DNA of 10,106 bases from a bacterium (GTDB lineage: Bacteria > Latescibacterota > UBA2968 > UBA8231): the NCBI GenBank assembly GCA_027593305.1, contig JAQCJA010000133.1:1-10106 (forward strand), written 5' to 3'. This document shows positions 1 to 7,867 of the stretch, in pieces. The stretch's first letter is position 1. Each line of letters starts with the position of its first letter. A program made the translations under genes and the position numbers. A model generated the notes under the pieces. That model searched no databases and was not told where the DNA came from. It saw only the letters and a program-made list of their open reading frames with translations.

Positions 1-19
1 CCGCGGTCTGCGCACCACG

Positions 20-1915
20 CTACGGGGGCAGATACAGGCCGAAGGTAGTGCCCACACCCGGCTCGCTGTCGCAGGTGATCCAGCCGCCATGGTCACCGAT
101 GATGCCGTGGACGATCGACAGGCCGAGGCCGGTGCCACGGCCGACCCCCTTTGTTGTGTAGAAGGGATCGAATATTCGCGCCCGCACGGCCGGTTCGATA
201 CCGACACCGTTGTCGCGCACCTGGAGCAGGACCATTTCCCGGTCCTCGACCAGCGTCATCGAAGCTTCCACCTCGATTCGGGGCGTGCGCCCCGAGATGT
301 CGGCGACGCCATCCCGGGCGTTGACGCAGAGATTCAGCAGCACCTGCTCCAACTGACTGGCGTTGCCATCGACCGGGGGGATGTTGTCGGCGACACGTTC
401 GATGAACTCGATGCGTGGATCGAACGTGGTGTGACAGACGCCCCCCACGGCGCTGATGACGGCGGCCAACTCTGTCGGCGACCGGGCCGGCGCCAGGCCC
501 CTGCGGGAGTAGGACATCAGCTGCCGCACCATCTCGGCGAGGGAGTCGGCCGAAACCAGCGCTCTGTGAATCAGATCGGACGCTTCCTCCGGAGATTCGA
601 GAGCGAAATCGAGGTTGCCGATGACCCCCTGAAGCAGGTTGTTGAAGTTGTGGGCGATGCCGGCAGTCATCTCGCCCATGATCTCCATCTTCTGCAACTC
701 ACGCAGTTCCCGCTCGCGCTCCTGCAGGTCGTGGTAGAGATCGGCATGGTACAGAGCAATGGCAACCAGGTCGAAGAAGGGGCGCAGGACCTCGATCTGG
801 CGCAGCATCTGCTCCCGCTCGGAAGTCTCGCTGCCTGTGGCCAGGACGGCGATGGGGTGCCCATTGTGCACGATGGGGATGAAGTAGGAGACCTTGTCTG
901 ACATCTCCGGCTTGTTGAAGCGGCCATCGAAGCGCCGGTCGAAGCCACCGATCACGGCGATGTCTCCCGTTCGCGCCACCGCCGCCGTGACGTTTTCGTC
1001 ATCCAGATCATACTCGACGCCGACGACATTCAGACTGGCCTGCACCGGACGCCAGGTCCCGTCCGGGTCCTGTCTGCGGTTGAAGCTGCGCGCAACACGC
1101 ACCTTCCGTTGCGTGCGGTCGACGAGGGCGATCATGACGCCCCGGAAAATCCCGGCGCGGATGACCTGCAGGCCCAGCGTATCGAGAATGCGGTCGCGAT
1201 CCAGGGACTCGAGCAAAGCCTTGCCGGTCTCGTGGAACGCGTCCAGCAGACGTTCCTTTTCAGCGAGGGAGGCGTTGGCGTTACCCAGCGCAGCGGCTCG
1301 TTTCTGCCCCTCGGCGACCTGCTCGGCAAGCAGGGCGTTGTGTTGTTCCAGTTGCCTGAGATCGTGCCAGCGCTGAGTGGCTGCCTCGAGCACGTCGGCA
1401 AGATCGCCGAAGAACTCGAGATCCACATCGCTGAAGGCTTCGGCCTGCAGACTGCTGACAGCAAGCGTGCCGCCAGAAAACGGTACGTCGACAATCGAGC
1501 GCGGCGGCGCCGATCCCTGTGGAACCCAGTTCACCAGTTCATCGTAGGGGTCATCTGCACGCAGGTCCCGGCGGTACACCGGGCGCCCCTGCTGCCACCA
1601 TGTCGTCAGCGGATCGGGCGTTGATTGCGTTCGTGATCCCTGGTATCGAGCCCCTTCGGGGCCCACGGAATGCTGCGTGATGTGGTACAGACCCGCCTGA
1701 ACCTCGATGAGGTTGACACCGTAGCCGTTGAAGTTCACCCCTGCCGTCTTGAGGCACGCCTCGAGTGCAAGGATGATCTCCGCCGTGTCGTGGCCGCTCT
1801 GGATCGAGCCCACCAGTCGGCGCATTTCGCGCAACGCGTGCCGGCACCGCCTGTCATGCTCGCGGGAAGCGACTTCCGCAGCGAGGCGGTGCCGCAGTGA
1901 TTCGAGCTCATCCAT
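20..1915 (-). CDS. Soluble sensor histidine kinase with two GAF-like domains
   Basis: This 631-residue protein looks like a cytoplasmic two-component sensor kinase, since no signal peptide or membrane span is visible. In order it has an N-terminal charged helix (1-40), a GAF-like domain (about 44-183), a coiled-coil linker (184-225), a second GAF-like domain (about 226-393), a helical linker, a HisKA-type dimerisation region with phospho-acceptor His422 in AHNFNNLL, and a HATPase domain. The ATPase has an N box around Asn528 and Asn532, a G1 box DNGVGI (568-573), an F box FDPFYTTK (582-589) and a G2 box GRGTGLGLSIV (592-602). It ends about 30 residues after the G2 box with no receiver domain, so the partner regulator lies elsewhere. 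The ATG lies 6 bases after the upstream enolase-superfamily stop and has no good Shine-Dalgarno, which suggests translational coupling. Residue 423, next to the histidine, is Asn rather than the usual acidic residue. The GAF ligand cannot be told from sequence. Confidence 0.93.
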   Translation of the reverse strand: MDELESLRHRLAAEVASREHDRRCRHALREMRRLVGSIQSGHDTAEIILALEACLKTAGVNFNGYGVNLIEVQAGLYHITQHSVGPEGARYQGSRTQSTPDPLTTWWQQGRPVYRRDLRADDPYDELVNWVPQGSAPPRSIVDVPFSGGTLAVSSLQAEAFSDVDLEFFGDLADVLEAATQRWHDLRQLEQHNALLAEQVAEGQKRAAALGNANASLAEKERLLDAFHETGKALLESLDRDRILDTLGLQVIRAGIFRGVMIALVDRTQRKVRVARSFNRRQDPDGTWRPVQASLNVVGVEYDLDDENVTAAVARTGDIAVIGGFDRRFDGRFNKPEMSDKVSYFIPIVHNGHPIAVLATGSETSEREQMLRQIEVLRPFFDLVAIALYHADLYHDLQERERELRELQKMEIMGEMTAGIAHNFNNLLQGVIGNLDFALESPEEASDLIHRALVSADSLAEMVRQLMSYSRRGLAPARSPTELAAVISAVGGVCHTTFDPRIEFIERVADNIPPVDGNASQLEQVLLNLCVNARDGVADISGRTPRIEVEASMTLVEDREMVLLQVRDNGVGIEPAVRARIFDPFYTTKGVGRGTGLGLSIVHGIIGDHGGWITCDSEPGVGTTFGLYLPP

Positions 1916-1921
1916 GTGGCA

Positions 1922-3169
1922 CTACAATCCCCGGGCGACGACGGCAGCATGCTCGCTGGCGAATCCTGCCGAGCCGTCATCCTCCGTCACATCGAGATGT
2001 GCGCCCTGCTGGAAGGGGGGGATGCTGCCCGCGTAGAACTCACGCTGGTAGTGACTCTCATCGGAGAAAGTCCACTGGCGCTGTTTGCCGGCGACACCGG
2101 GCCAGCGAACCCGGAGAAGACGCTTCTGCGCGCGGTACTTTTCTTTCGGTGTGGGTGTTGCCGGATCGACGCTGTATCGGCGCAGAGCTTCCTCATCGAC
2201 CTCGACGCCCAGCCCCGGGCCCTCCGGTACGGCAGCATAGCCGTCGACGATGTCAATGGGTTGCACGAGCAGATCATCCTCGAACAATTCAAAGCAGGTG
2301 ATGTAGGGGTACTGGGCATGCGACAGGACCGCGCCCAGGTGCAGGGCGTAGGCCGTCGTCAGCCCCGCCCCGACCAGCTGCAGCCAGAAGGGCTTGTTGA
2401 ACTCTGCCGCCAGCCCTGCCTGCCGGCGCACACCCTCGATGCCGCCACCAATGACGAAACCGTCGCTGGCGCGGGCATGCAGGACCTCTGGGACGAAGTG
2501 CTCGACGATGGGCTTGCTGACCGCCTCCCGCAGGATGCGGGCGCCGTCGATATCTCGCTGCAGGTAGAAGGGGCTCTCGTACATGCCGACGTTGACGTGT
2601 CCATCGAGCCGGCTGAGATGTTCCTCTGCCCGCGCCGCGGTCAGCAGAAAGCCGTTGAAGTCGACGTCAAACCGATAGTCGTCCGGGACCACCTGGCCCA
2701 CCGTGGCGATCTGCTCGTGAATGTCGCGCCACGGCCGTGCCTTCATCTTGAAGGTGGTGTAGCCCCGCCGCAGTGACGCTTCGGCTTCTTTCACCCAATC
2801 GCCGGCAGGCATGTCGATGTCCCACCAGGAGAGGGGGCAACGGCTGCGCACCTGGTGGCCCAACAAGGCGTGGGCCGGGGTGCCCGTGGCTCGTCCCACG
2901 GCATCCAGCAGAGCGACCTGCAGGGCGAAGCCAAGACTGTCGTCCAGAAGATGTGCCAGGGGGCTGGTGCCAATGAGACTCTCGAGCCGCTTCGTGTCGA
3001 CAGAGCCGCCTCCCTGGGTGTCGCCGTAGCCGACGGTCCCGTCATCGAGTTCGACACGCATGACCAGGACCCGTTCATCGTGGGTCTGGGCCCGGTGCAT
3101 GGCCGCCACGACATGATCGGCATAGAAGGGGATGTGCAGGATCAGGGGCTCGACGCGGGCGATCTTCAT
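1922..3169 (-). CDS. Enolase-superfamily (mandelate racemase/muconate lactonizing-like) enzyme
   Basis: This 415-residue protein has the layout of the MR/MLE branch of the enolase superfamily. An N-terminal capping domain (about 1-115) is followed by a TIM-barrel part containing the KxK general-base motif (Lys141-Met-Lys143), likely metal ligands Asp168 or Asp170 and Glu198 (in YESP), a probable third ligand Glu223, and the late barrel motif GGGIEG (241-246). Family members abstract a proton alpha to a carboxylate and then racemise, dehydrate or cycloisomerise sugar acids, hydroxy acids or dipeptides. The substrate here is unknown. The stretch between Glu198 and the GGG motif is about a dozen residues shorter than is typical, and Gln264 sits where mandelate racemase has its catalytic His. 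A tail of about 80 residues follows the barrel. The ATG at 3169 has a GGAGAG ribosome site 5 bases upstream (3175-3180). The next gene, a sensor kinase, starts 6 bases after the stop. Confidence 0.88.
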   Translation of the reverse strand: MKIARVEPLILHIPFYADHVVAAMHRAQTHDERVLVMRVELDDGTVGYGDTQGGGSVDTKRLESLIGTSPLAHLLDDSLGFALQVALLDAVGRATGTPAHALLGHQVRSRCPLSWWDIDMPAGDWVKEAEASLRRGYTTFKMKARPWRDIHEQIATVGQVVPDDYRFDVDFNGFLLTAARAEEHLSRLDGHVNVGMYESPFYLQRDIDGARILREAVSKPIVEHFVPEVLHARASDGFVIGGGIEGVRRQAGLAAEFNKPFWLQLVGAGLTTAYALHLGAVLSHAQYPYITCFELFEDDLLVQPIDIVDGYAAVPEGPGLGVEVDEEALRRYSVDPATPTPKEKYRAQKRLLRVRWPGVAGKQRQWTFSDESHYQREFYAGSIPPFQQGAHLDVTEDDGSAGFASEHAAVVARGL

Positions 3170-3222
3170 CGCTACTCTCCGGCTGATGTTTTATGTAGGT
3201 CCGAAACAGACTTGGAGCAAAG
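3170..3222. promoter_or_regulatory. Divergent intergenic region with both ribosome sites
   Basis: These 53 bases separate the divergent enolase-superfamily and M32 genes, so they probably hold one or both promoters. Clear Shine-Dalgarno sites are present: GGAGAG on the minus strand (3175-3180) and GGAG on the plus strand (3214-3217), each 5 bases from its ATG. They support both chosen starts. A weak minus-strand promoter candidate is TTGCTC (3215-3220), then 17 bases, then TACATA (3192-3197). It has only 3 of 6 consensus matches in each box and overlaps the plus-strand ribosome site. No operator-like palindrome is obvious. The region and ribosome sites are seen directly; the promoter boxes are a guess. 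Confidence 0.45.
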
Positions 3223-4722
3223 ATGGGGAATCTGACAACGCAATACGAGCGATTTGCTGAACTGGTCAAAGAAATGGCAGATGTGAGCCATGCCCAGGCC
3301 CTGCTCAGCTGGGACCAGGAAGTCTGCATGCCGCCGCAGGGGGCCGCTTCACGGGCGCGAGCCATGGGTACGCTTGCCGGCATCCAGCACGATCACCAGA
3401 CCGCAGCGGAACTGGTCGATCTGGTCACGGCTCTGGGTCAAGCAGATCTGCAGGGAGACACGGCGGTGAATGTGCGGCAGGTGCAACGCGAGCAGAAGCG
3501 GGCCCTGAGCCTGCCAAAGTCTCTTGTGGTGGAACTGACACAGACGGAATCATTGTCGCACGAAGCATGGGTCGAAGCCCGCAGGAACGACGACTTCGCC
3601 GCCTTTCAGCCCTGGCTGGAGAAGATCGTCGAGCTGAAATGTCAGGTTGCCGAAGCGGCTGGCTATACCGGTTCCATCTACAATGCGCTGTTCGACGAAT
3701 ACGAGCCACATGCCTGTGTCGAGGACGTCGCGCCGGTGCTCGCCGACCTGCGCCAGCGCCTCGTGCCCCTCGTGGCGGGTATCGTCGACAGTGGTCGTGG
3801 TACCGATGACCTCTTCGATCAGCCCTTCGACATCGGCCCCCAGGAGACCTTCGGCCGGCGCGTGATGACCGACATGGGGTTTGATCTTGAAGCGGGGCGT
3901 CTCGATGTCGCCGTGCATCCCTTCTGCTCGGGAACATCGCCCAAAGACGTACGACTCACGACGCGCTACAGTGCCGGTCTCATGCAGACTTCGCTCTTCG
4001 GCATCATCCATGAGACCGGTCATGGCCTCTACGAGCAGGGCCTGCCCGACGCCGAGGGTATGCCCGTTGGCTCTGCCATCTCGCTGGGCATTCACGAGTC
4101 GCAGTCACGCATGTGGGAGAACATGGTGGGCCGCAGTCACGAATTCTGGCAGCATTACCTGCCGGTGCTGGCGGACCACTTTCCGCAGCAGCTTGCCGGT
4201 GTGGATGTGGATCGCATCTATGCCGCAGTGAATCAGGTCGAGTCGTCGCTGATTCGCGTGGAGGCCGACGAGGTCACCTACAACCTGCACATCCTGCTGC
4301 GCTTTGAGCTGGAGAAGGCGATGATCGAGGGCGACCTGCGGGTGAAGGACCTGCCCGGTGCGTGGAACGAGCGCATGGAGAGCTACATCGGGATTCGACC
4401 CGGCAATGATGCTGACGGGGTGCTGCAGGACATTCACTGGCCCGTGGGCCTGATCGGCTACTTCGCGACATATACGTTGGGCAACCTGTACGCCGCACAA
4501 TTATATCGCAAGGCCAGCGTCGACCTCGGTGACCTGAGCGGGCAGATCGCCTCGGGGGATCTGTCGGGCCTGCTCGGCTGGCTGCGCACCAACGTGCATA
4601 CCGTCGGCAAACGCCGCACGGCGACGGAACTGGTGCACGACATTACCGGGGAGCCGCTGAACGTCGACTACCTGATGCAGTACCTCGAAGGCAAATTCAA
4701 GCCGCTCTACGGTCTCAGCTGA
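3223..4722 (+). CDS. M32 family metallocarboxypeptidase (thermostable carboxypeptidase Taq type)
   Basis: This is a full-length (499 residues; the family is about 500) zinc carboxypeptidase of peptidase family M32, which removes C-terminal amino acids from peptides with broad specificity, usually in the cytoplasm. All the family motifs are present in order: HPF (232-234), DxRxT (Asp242, Arg244, Thr246), the zinc site HExxH (His263, Glu264, His267), the downstream HES with the third zinc ligand Glu292, IRxxAD (344-349), and GxxQDxHW (399-406) followed by GYFATYTLGN. No signal peptide is seen. The start is the ATG with GGAG 5 bases upstream, and the sequence after it matches the family N-terminus. 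The gene is transcribed alone, divergent from the enolase-superfamily gene and convergent with the M19 fragment. A hairpin follows the stop at once. Its likely role is peptide turnover or scavenging, shared with the M17 enzyme of this window. Confidence 0.97.
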   Translation: MGNLTTQYERFAELVKEMADVSHAQALLSWDQEVCMPPQGAASRARAMGTLAGIQHDHQTAAELVDLVTALGQADLQGDTAVNVRQVQREQKRALSLPKSLVVELTQTESLSHEAWVEARRNDDFAAFQPWLEKIVELKCQVAEAAGYTGSIYNALFDEYEPHACVEDVAPVLADLRQRLVPLVAGIVDSGRGTDDLFDQPFDIGPQETFGRRVMTDMGFDLEAGRLDVAVHPFCSGTSPKDVRLTTRYSAGLMQTSLFGIIHETGHGLYEQGLPDAEGMPVGSAISLGIHESQSRMWENMVGRSHEFWQHYLPVLADHFPQQLAGVDVDRIYAAVNQVESSLIRVEADEVTYNLHILLRFELEKAMIEGDLRVKDLPGAWNERMESYIGIRPGNDADGVLQDIHWPVGLIGYFATYTLGNLYAAQLYRKASVDLGDLSGQIASGDLSGLLGWLRTNVHTVGKRRTATELVHDITGEPLNVDYLMQYLEGKFKPLYGLS

Positions 4723-5039
4723 TCGGTCACCCGATTGTGACCGGTGCGCGTCGTGTCGACAGCGAAGAAAGCGGCATCCACGGCGCCCTCGCGCAGGTGG
4801 GCCAGAGTGAACTGCACTGCGTCCTGATCCTGGGTTGGCAGATACTGACGCAGATAGGCCACTACACCGGCACGGCTGTGGCGATCCCCGCCGTGCTCGC
4901 CGGCGATACCCATATTGCCGCGGCCAATCAGCGCGACGGTCGTGTCGTTGTGTGAATCAATCACGAGGCTGTTGCGGTGCAGATCCGCGGCGTTCAGAAG
5001 CAGGTCACTCCATGTCGAGGTGTTGGCGATAGACGGCAA
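4707..5039 (-). pseudogene. N-terminal fragment of an M19 (membrane/renal) dipeptidase
   Basis: The 110-residue frame resembles only the beginning of M19 dipeptidases, zinc enzymes that split dipeptides and are normally about 330-400 residues. Recognisable parts are the LHRNSLVIDSHND stretch with the His30-x-Asp32 metal-binding pair, and LREGAVDAAFFAVDTTR (82-98), which matches the family's second strand region. After about residue 102 similarity stops and the frame ends at 4707, inside the 3' end of the oppositely oriented M32 gene. The remaining two thirds, with the bridging Glu and the later zinc-binding His residues, are missing, so it cannot be an active dipeptidase. The only upstream start giving the full frame is TTG at 5039, which overlaps the end of the membrane-protein gene by 35 bases and has no clear ribosome site. 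The original start may therefore also be lost. I infer a decaying last gene of the operon, broken by deletion or rearrangement. A short expressed protein is less likely. Confidence 0.72.
4722..4745. repeat. Inverted repeat (hairpin) between convergent genes
   Basis: CGGTCAC (4724-4730) and GTGACCG (4737-4743) form a perfect 7-bp stem around a 6-base loop. A G-T pair and an A-T pair extend it to 9 bp. It begins at the last base of the M32 stop codon and lies in the last codons of the M19 fragment. Neither strand has a T-run after the stem, so it does not meet the rule for an intrinsic terminator. It could still protect the 3' end or weakly terminate both convergent transcripts. It also coincides with the point where M19 similarity ends. 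Confidence 0.6.
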
Positions 5040-7851
5040 TCTCGGCCAGGGAGAGATCGGCCGGACCGTCGTACTGGAACAGAAGCCACACAGGTCCTGG
5101 CTGGCGCACGAGAAAGCTCAGTTCGTAGACGTGGTCACCGGCAATGGGCACCGATGCCCACCACGGGGCGGCCAGCAGTTCCCGTTGCGGCTGCACATCC
5201 TGCTGCCGGGAAATGACATCATGCCATCGTCGCTGGCTGCTGTACCAGGGCAGCAGGTCATGGAAGGGGATCGGCGTGCCGTCGGAGACGAAGACGGCCA
5301 TCTTCACGGGTACTGGCTGGCGCTGGGTCAGTGTGGACAGGGCCCCACCAGCGAGATGGAAGCGCGCCAGGTAGCGTCCCTGCTGCAGATCTTCCCGCGC
5401 TGAATAGGGCGGGGAAACGCCGCGGAAATCGACACGAGCCGCCTCTTCCAGGCGCAGGGGCAGGCGGCGCGCGTGAAGGATCTGCGTCGTCTCACCGAGG
5501 CGCAGCGTGCCACGGCCCGAGTAGACGAAATGCAGGTAGCCGAGTTGCAGACGATCGTGGTAGTAGTCGAAGCGGTGCGTACCGTCGGATTCGACATGCA
5601 TGGGAAAGCGCAGGCGCTCAACCCACGGTTGCAGTACCGGTAGAGTACGCTGGTGACTGACGTAGGCGGTCTGCTCCCCATCGACGGTGACGTCCTTCGT
5701 GACAATGCGATAGACCCCGGGAAGCTGGATCGGCATGTAGTACGCAGCCAGGGTGCCGCCAGGCGAACTTGCATCAGCGGCAAAGCTGCCATCGGCGAGG
5801 CGATCCCCTTCGCGCAGTCGACGGAAGCTGGATTGCAGGGTCGTGTCGCCGCCGATCTGACCATCTGTGAGCATCTTGAGATAGGGCGACAGGCTCATCT
5901 TCAGCTGCGAGATCGATGTTCCCTCCAGACCCCAGAGGGCTGGTGCCAGCAGAGCCAGAAGGATGGCACCGGCACTGATCAGCCGCCAGCGCAGCGCCGG
6001 TCCGGCAGTCGTGATTCCGGCAATCGTGACGATGGTTGCGCCAATCAGTGCGGCGGCGGCGGCGCTCCACAGCAGCAGGTCCGGCACAGGCGGTGACGCG
6101 ATGGTGTGCAGAAATCCGTGGACACCAAATGGGTAGAATCCTGCCACCACCGTCCGTGGCAGGTGTTCGCCTTCAAAGGCCAGCTCCGGGATGTGGATTG
6201 CGGCACCAACTACGTCCCAACTGACGGCCAGGGCGCCACAGAACAGGACACCCAGCCAGGGACTGCGGCGGATTACATCCAATCCACAGGCGGCACACAG
6301 AGCCAGAGCGGGCAGTGCCGTCACGAGGAAGCGCGCCGGCAGGCAGAAACCGAAGGTCCAGTCCGGATGGATGCCGTTGACGACAGCCGTCGTTGTATAC
6401 AACAGCACCGCCACCAGCAACCGCCGATCCCGCTGCATGACCAGCGCGGTGATACCGGGGACCACGGCGATGAAGAACCAGGGAGCATTCAGCGCCAGCC
6501 CTTTGCTGATGTGGAGCCATTGTCCTGGCAACGACATCCACCACGTCGACGGCGACACGGCGTCCTCATCCCACGAGTTGCCGGGACGGAAATTGCCAAG
6601 CCAGTCGCCACTGGAGTCGTAGTTGTGCAGCAGCAACGCCACAAGACAGATGCCGCCGGCAGCCACGACGAAGCCCTGACGCAGTCGCTGACCCCTTGCC
6701 TGCCAGAGAAGCCCGGCGGCCAGCAGGGCTGCAATGGGGGCTAAGCGTGGGTGCAGGAAGGGCAGCAGTCCCACCGCCAGTGCCAGAGCACCCAGTTCCC
6801 AGGGGCTCTGCGCGCCACGCAGCGAACTGCGGACGTCGGTTGGCGGAAGCAGCAGCCCTGCATCCAGGCGCAGCAGTACCATCAAGGTCACCAGTACGGC
6901 GGGCAGTTCGGGGTAGATCTGTGTGCTGAACAGCAGCAGGGGTGTCGTGGTGGCGCAGCCGACGCTCACCCAAAGTGCCAGCGAATGCGCAATACCGACG
7001 TGACAGAGCCACAGGTACAGCAGGGCGACAACGGCAGCGGCGCACATCGCGATAGCCAGGGAAGTGCCCAGGCGCGGATTCGACCACAGCTGCAGCCCCA
7101 GTTCGTAGGCCGGCAACAGGAGCACGGACAGTCCTACGGGATGTATGGAGTAGATCTTGCCAGGCGGAGCTATTGGGGCCTCGTCAGCACCCACGTCCAT
7201 GACGTGGAACTCGGTCACATCCCCATCGAGATTGTTCGCCAGATCGATGTCACCATCCCGTAGCAGGCTCTGTGTAACACGCAGGTACTGGGCCTCGTCG
7301 CCATGGATCATGACCATCTGGCAGATGTACAGGGCATAACCGCCGTAGAGCGCAAGAAAGCCGACGAACAGCAGCACCGCCATGCGTCGACGGATCGCCG
7401 CCGGGTGCTCGCGTCGGCCCAGAAAGGGCACAAAGGCCAGGGCGACGCTGGTATGAGGCGACCAGGTCAATCCGAGCCATGGCAGCGCGATGCCGGCCGC
7501 TTGCCAGAGGGACAGGGCCCGCAGCGCGAGCAGGAGCAGAATCGGCAGAGCGATCCAACGCAGGACGTTGCCGACGCCGAGCCATGCCGCGCGCCATCGC
7601 CCGTTGCCGCTGCCGGCCGTGAGGCCAGCTCGTACGGCAACCAGCAGCACGGCACCCACGGGAAGCAGGCTCCAGTGAGGCCAGCGACAATCCGCGATGT
7701 CGACGGCGAGGCGCATGGCGTCGCGCGCAAAGCCCAGATCGGGCACGATGGCGTCGGCTGTGACCCACAGCAACAGGGGAATGAGCGGCAGCGCGTCAAG
7801 ACAACGGGCTGGCTGGCGTCCGCTCCAGGCTTTGATCACTGCCAGGATCAC
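5005..7851 (-). CDS. Large GT-C-type (GT39/ArnT-like) membrane glycosyltransferase with C-terminal beta-rich domain
   Basis: The frame is open from 8025, but its first codons overlap dcd. GTG at 7851 (16 bases after the dcd stop) is the most economical start and gives 948 residues; GTG at 7839 is an alternative. Neither has a good Shine-Dalgarno. Numbered from 7851, residues 1-155 hold about four hydrophobic segments. The GT-C-like core follows, with a membrane helix (157-182) leading into the GDE acidic motif (184-186) expected in the first outer loop, then a YSIHPVGLS stretch, a YPELPAV motif near 313, a PARF near 505, and about ten more helices to residue 641. The last ~305 residues (643-948) are hydrophilic, beta-rich and probably extracytoplasmic. 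GT-C enzymes move sugars from polyprenyl-phosphate donors to lipids or proteins outside the inner membrane; donor and acceptor are unknown here. It sits in an operon-like run after pepA and dcd. The GT-C assignment rests on topology and motifs, so a non-enzymatic relative is possible. Confidence 0.78.
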   Translation of the reverse strand: MILAVIKAWSGRQPARCLDALPLIPLLLWVTADAIVPDLGFARDAMRLAVDIADCRWPHWSLLPVGAVLLVAVRAGLTAGSGNGRWRAAWLGVGNVLRWIALPILLLLALRALSLWQAAGIALPWLGLTWSPHTSVALAFVPFLGRREHPAAIRRRMAVLLFVGFLALYGGYALYICQMVMIHGDEAQYLRVTQSLLRDGDIDLANNLDGDVTEFHVMDVGADEAPIAPPGKIYSIHPVGLSVLLLPAYELGLQLWSNPRLGTSLAIAMCAAAVVALLYLWLCHVGIAHSLALWVSVGCATTTPLLLFSTQIYPELPAVLVTLMVLLRLDAGLLLPPTDVRSSLRGAQSPWELGALALAVGLLPFLHPRLAPIAALLAAGLLWQARGQRLRQGFVVAAGGICLVALLLHNYDSSGDWLGNFRPGNSWDEDAVSPSTWWMSLPGQWLHISKGLALNAPWFFIAVVPGITALVMQRDRRLLVAVLLYTTTAVVNGIHPDWTFGFCLPARFLVTALPALALCAACGLDVIRRSPWLGVLFCGALAVSWDVVGAAIHIPELAFEGEHLPRTVVAGFYPFGVHGFLHTIASPPVPDLLLWSAAAAALIGATIVTIAGITTAGPALRWRLISAGAILLALLAPALWGLEGTSISQLKMSLSPYLKMLTDGQIGGDTTLQSSFRRLREGDRLADGSFAADASSPGGTLAAYYMPIQLPGVYRIVTKDVTVDGEQTAYVSHQRTLPVLQPWVERLRFPMHVESDGTHRFDYYHDRLQLGYLHFVYSGRGTLRLGETTQILHARRLPLRLEEAARVDFRGVSPPYSAREDLQQGRYLARFHLAGGALSTLTQRQPVPVKMAVFVSDGTPIPFHDLLPWYSSQRRWHDVISRQQDVQPQRELLAAPWWASVPIAGDHVYELSFLVRQPGPVWLLFQYDGPADLSLAEIAVYRQHLDME

Positions 7852-7867
7852 GATCGCGGGGTTGCCG

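Noticed and set aside
89..901. Long plus-strand open frame (270 codons) opposite the sensor kinase
   Set aside because: It is a shadow of the kinase's GC-rich codon use. The opposite frame has clear GAF, HisKA and HATPase motifs, and the shadow resembles no known protein.
2015..2021. Run of seven G as a possible phase-variable tract in the enolase-superfamily gene
   Set aside because: It encodes an ordinary Pro-Pro pair. The reading frame continues normally on both sides and the tract is short.
1916..2776. Plus-strand open frame (286 codons) opposite the enolase-superfamily gene
   Set aside because: The minus-strand frame has the KxK, metal-ligand and GGG motifs and a proper ribosome site. 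The plus-strand frame is an antisense shadow.
4722..4745. Intrinsic terminator after the M32 gene
   Set aside because: The stem is good but no T-run follows on either strand, so it is recorded as an inverted repeat only.
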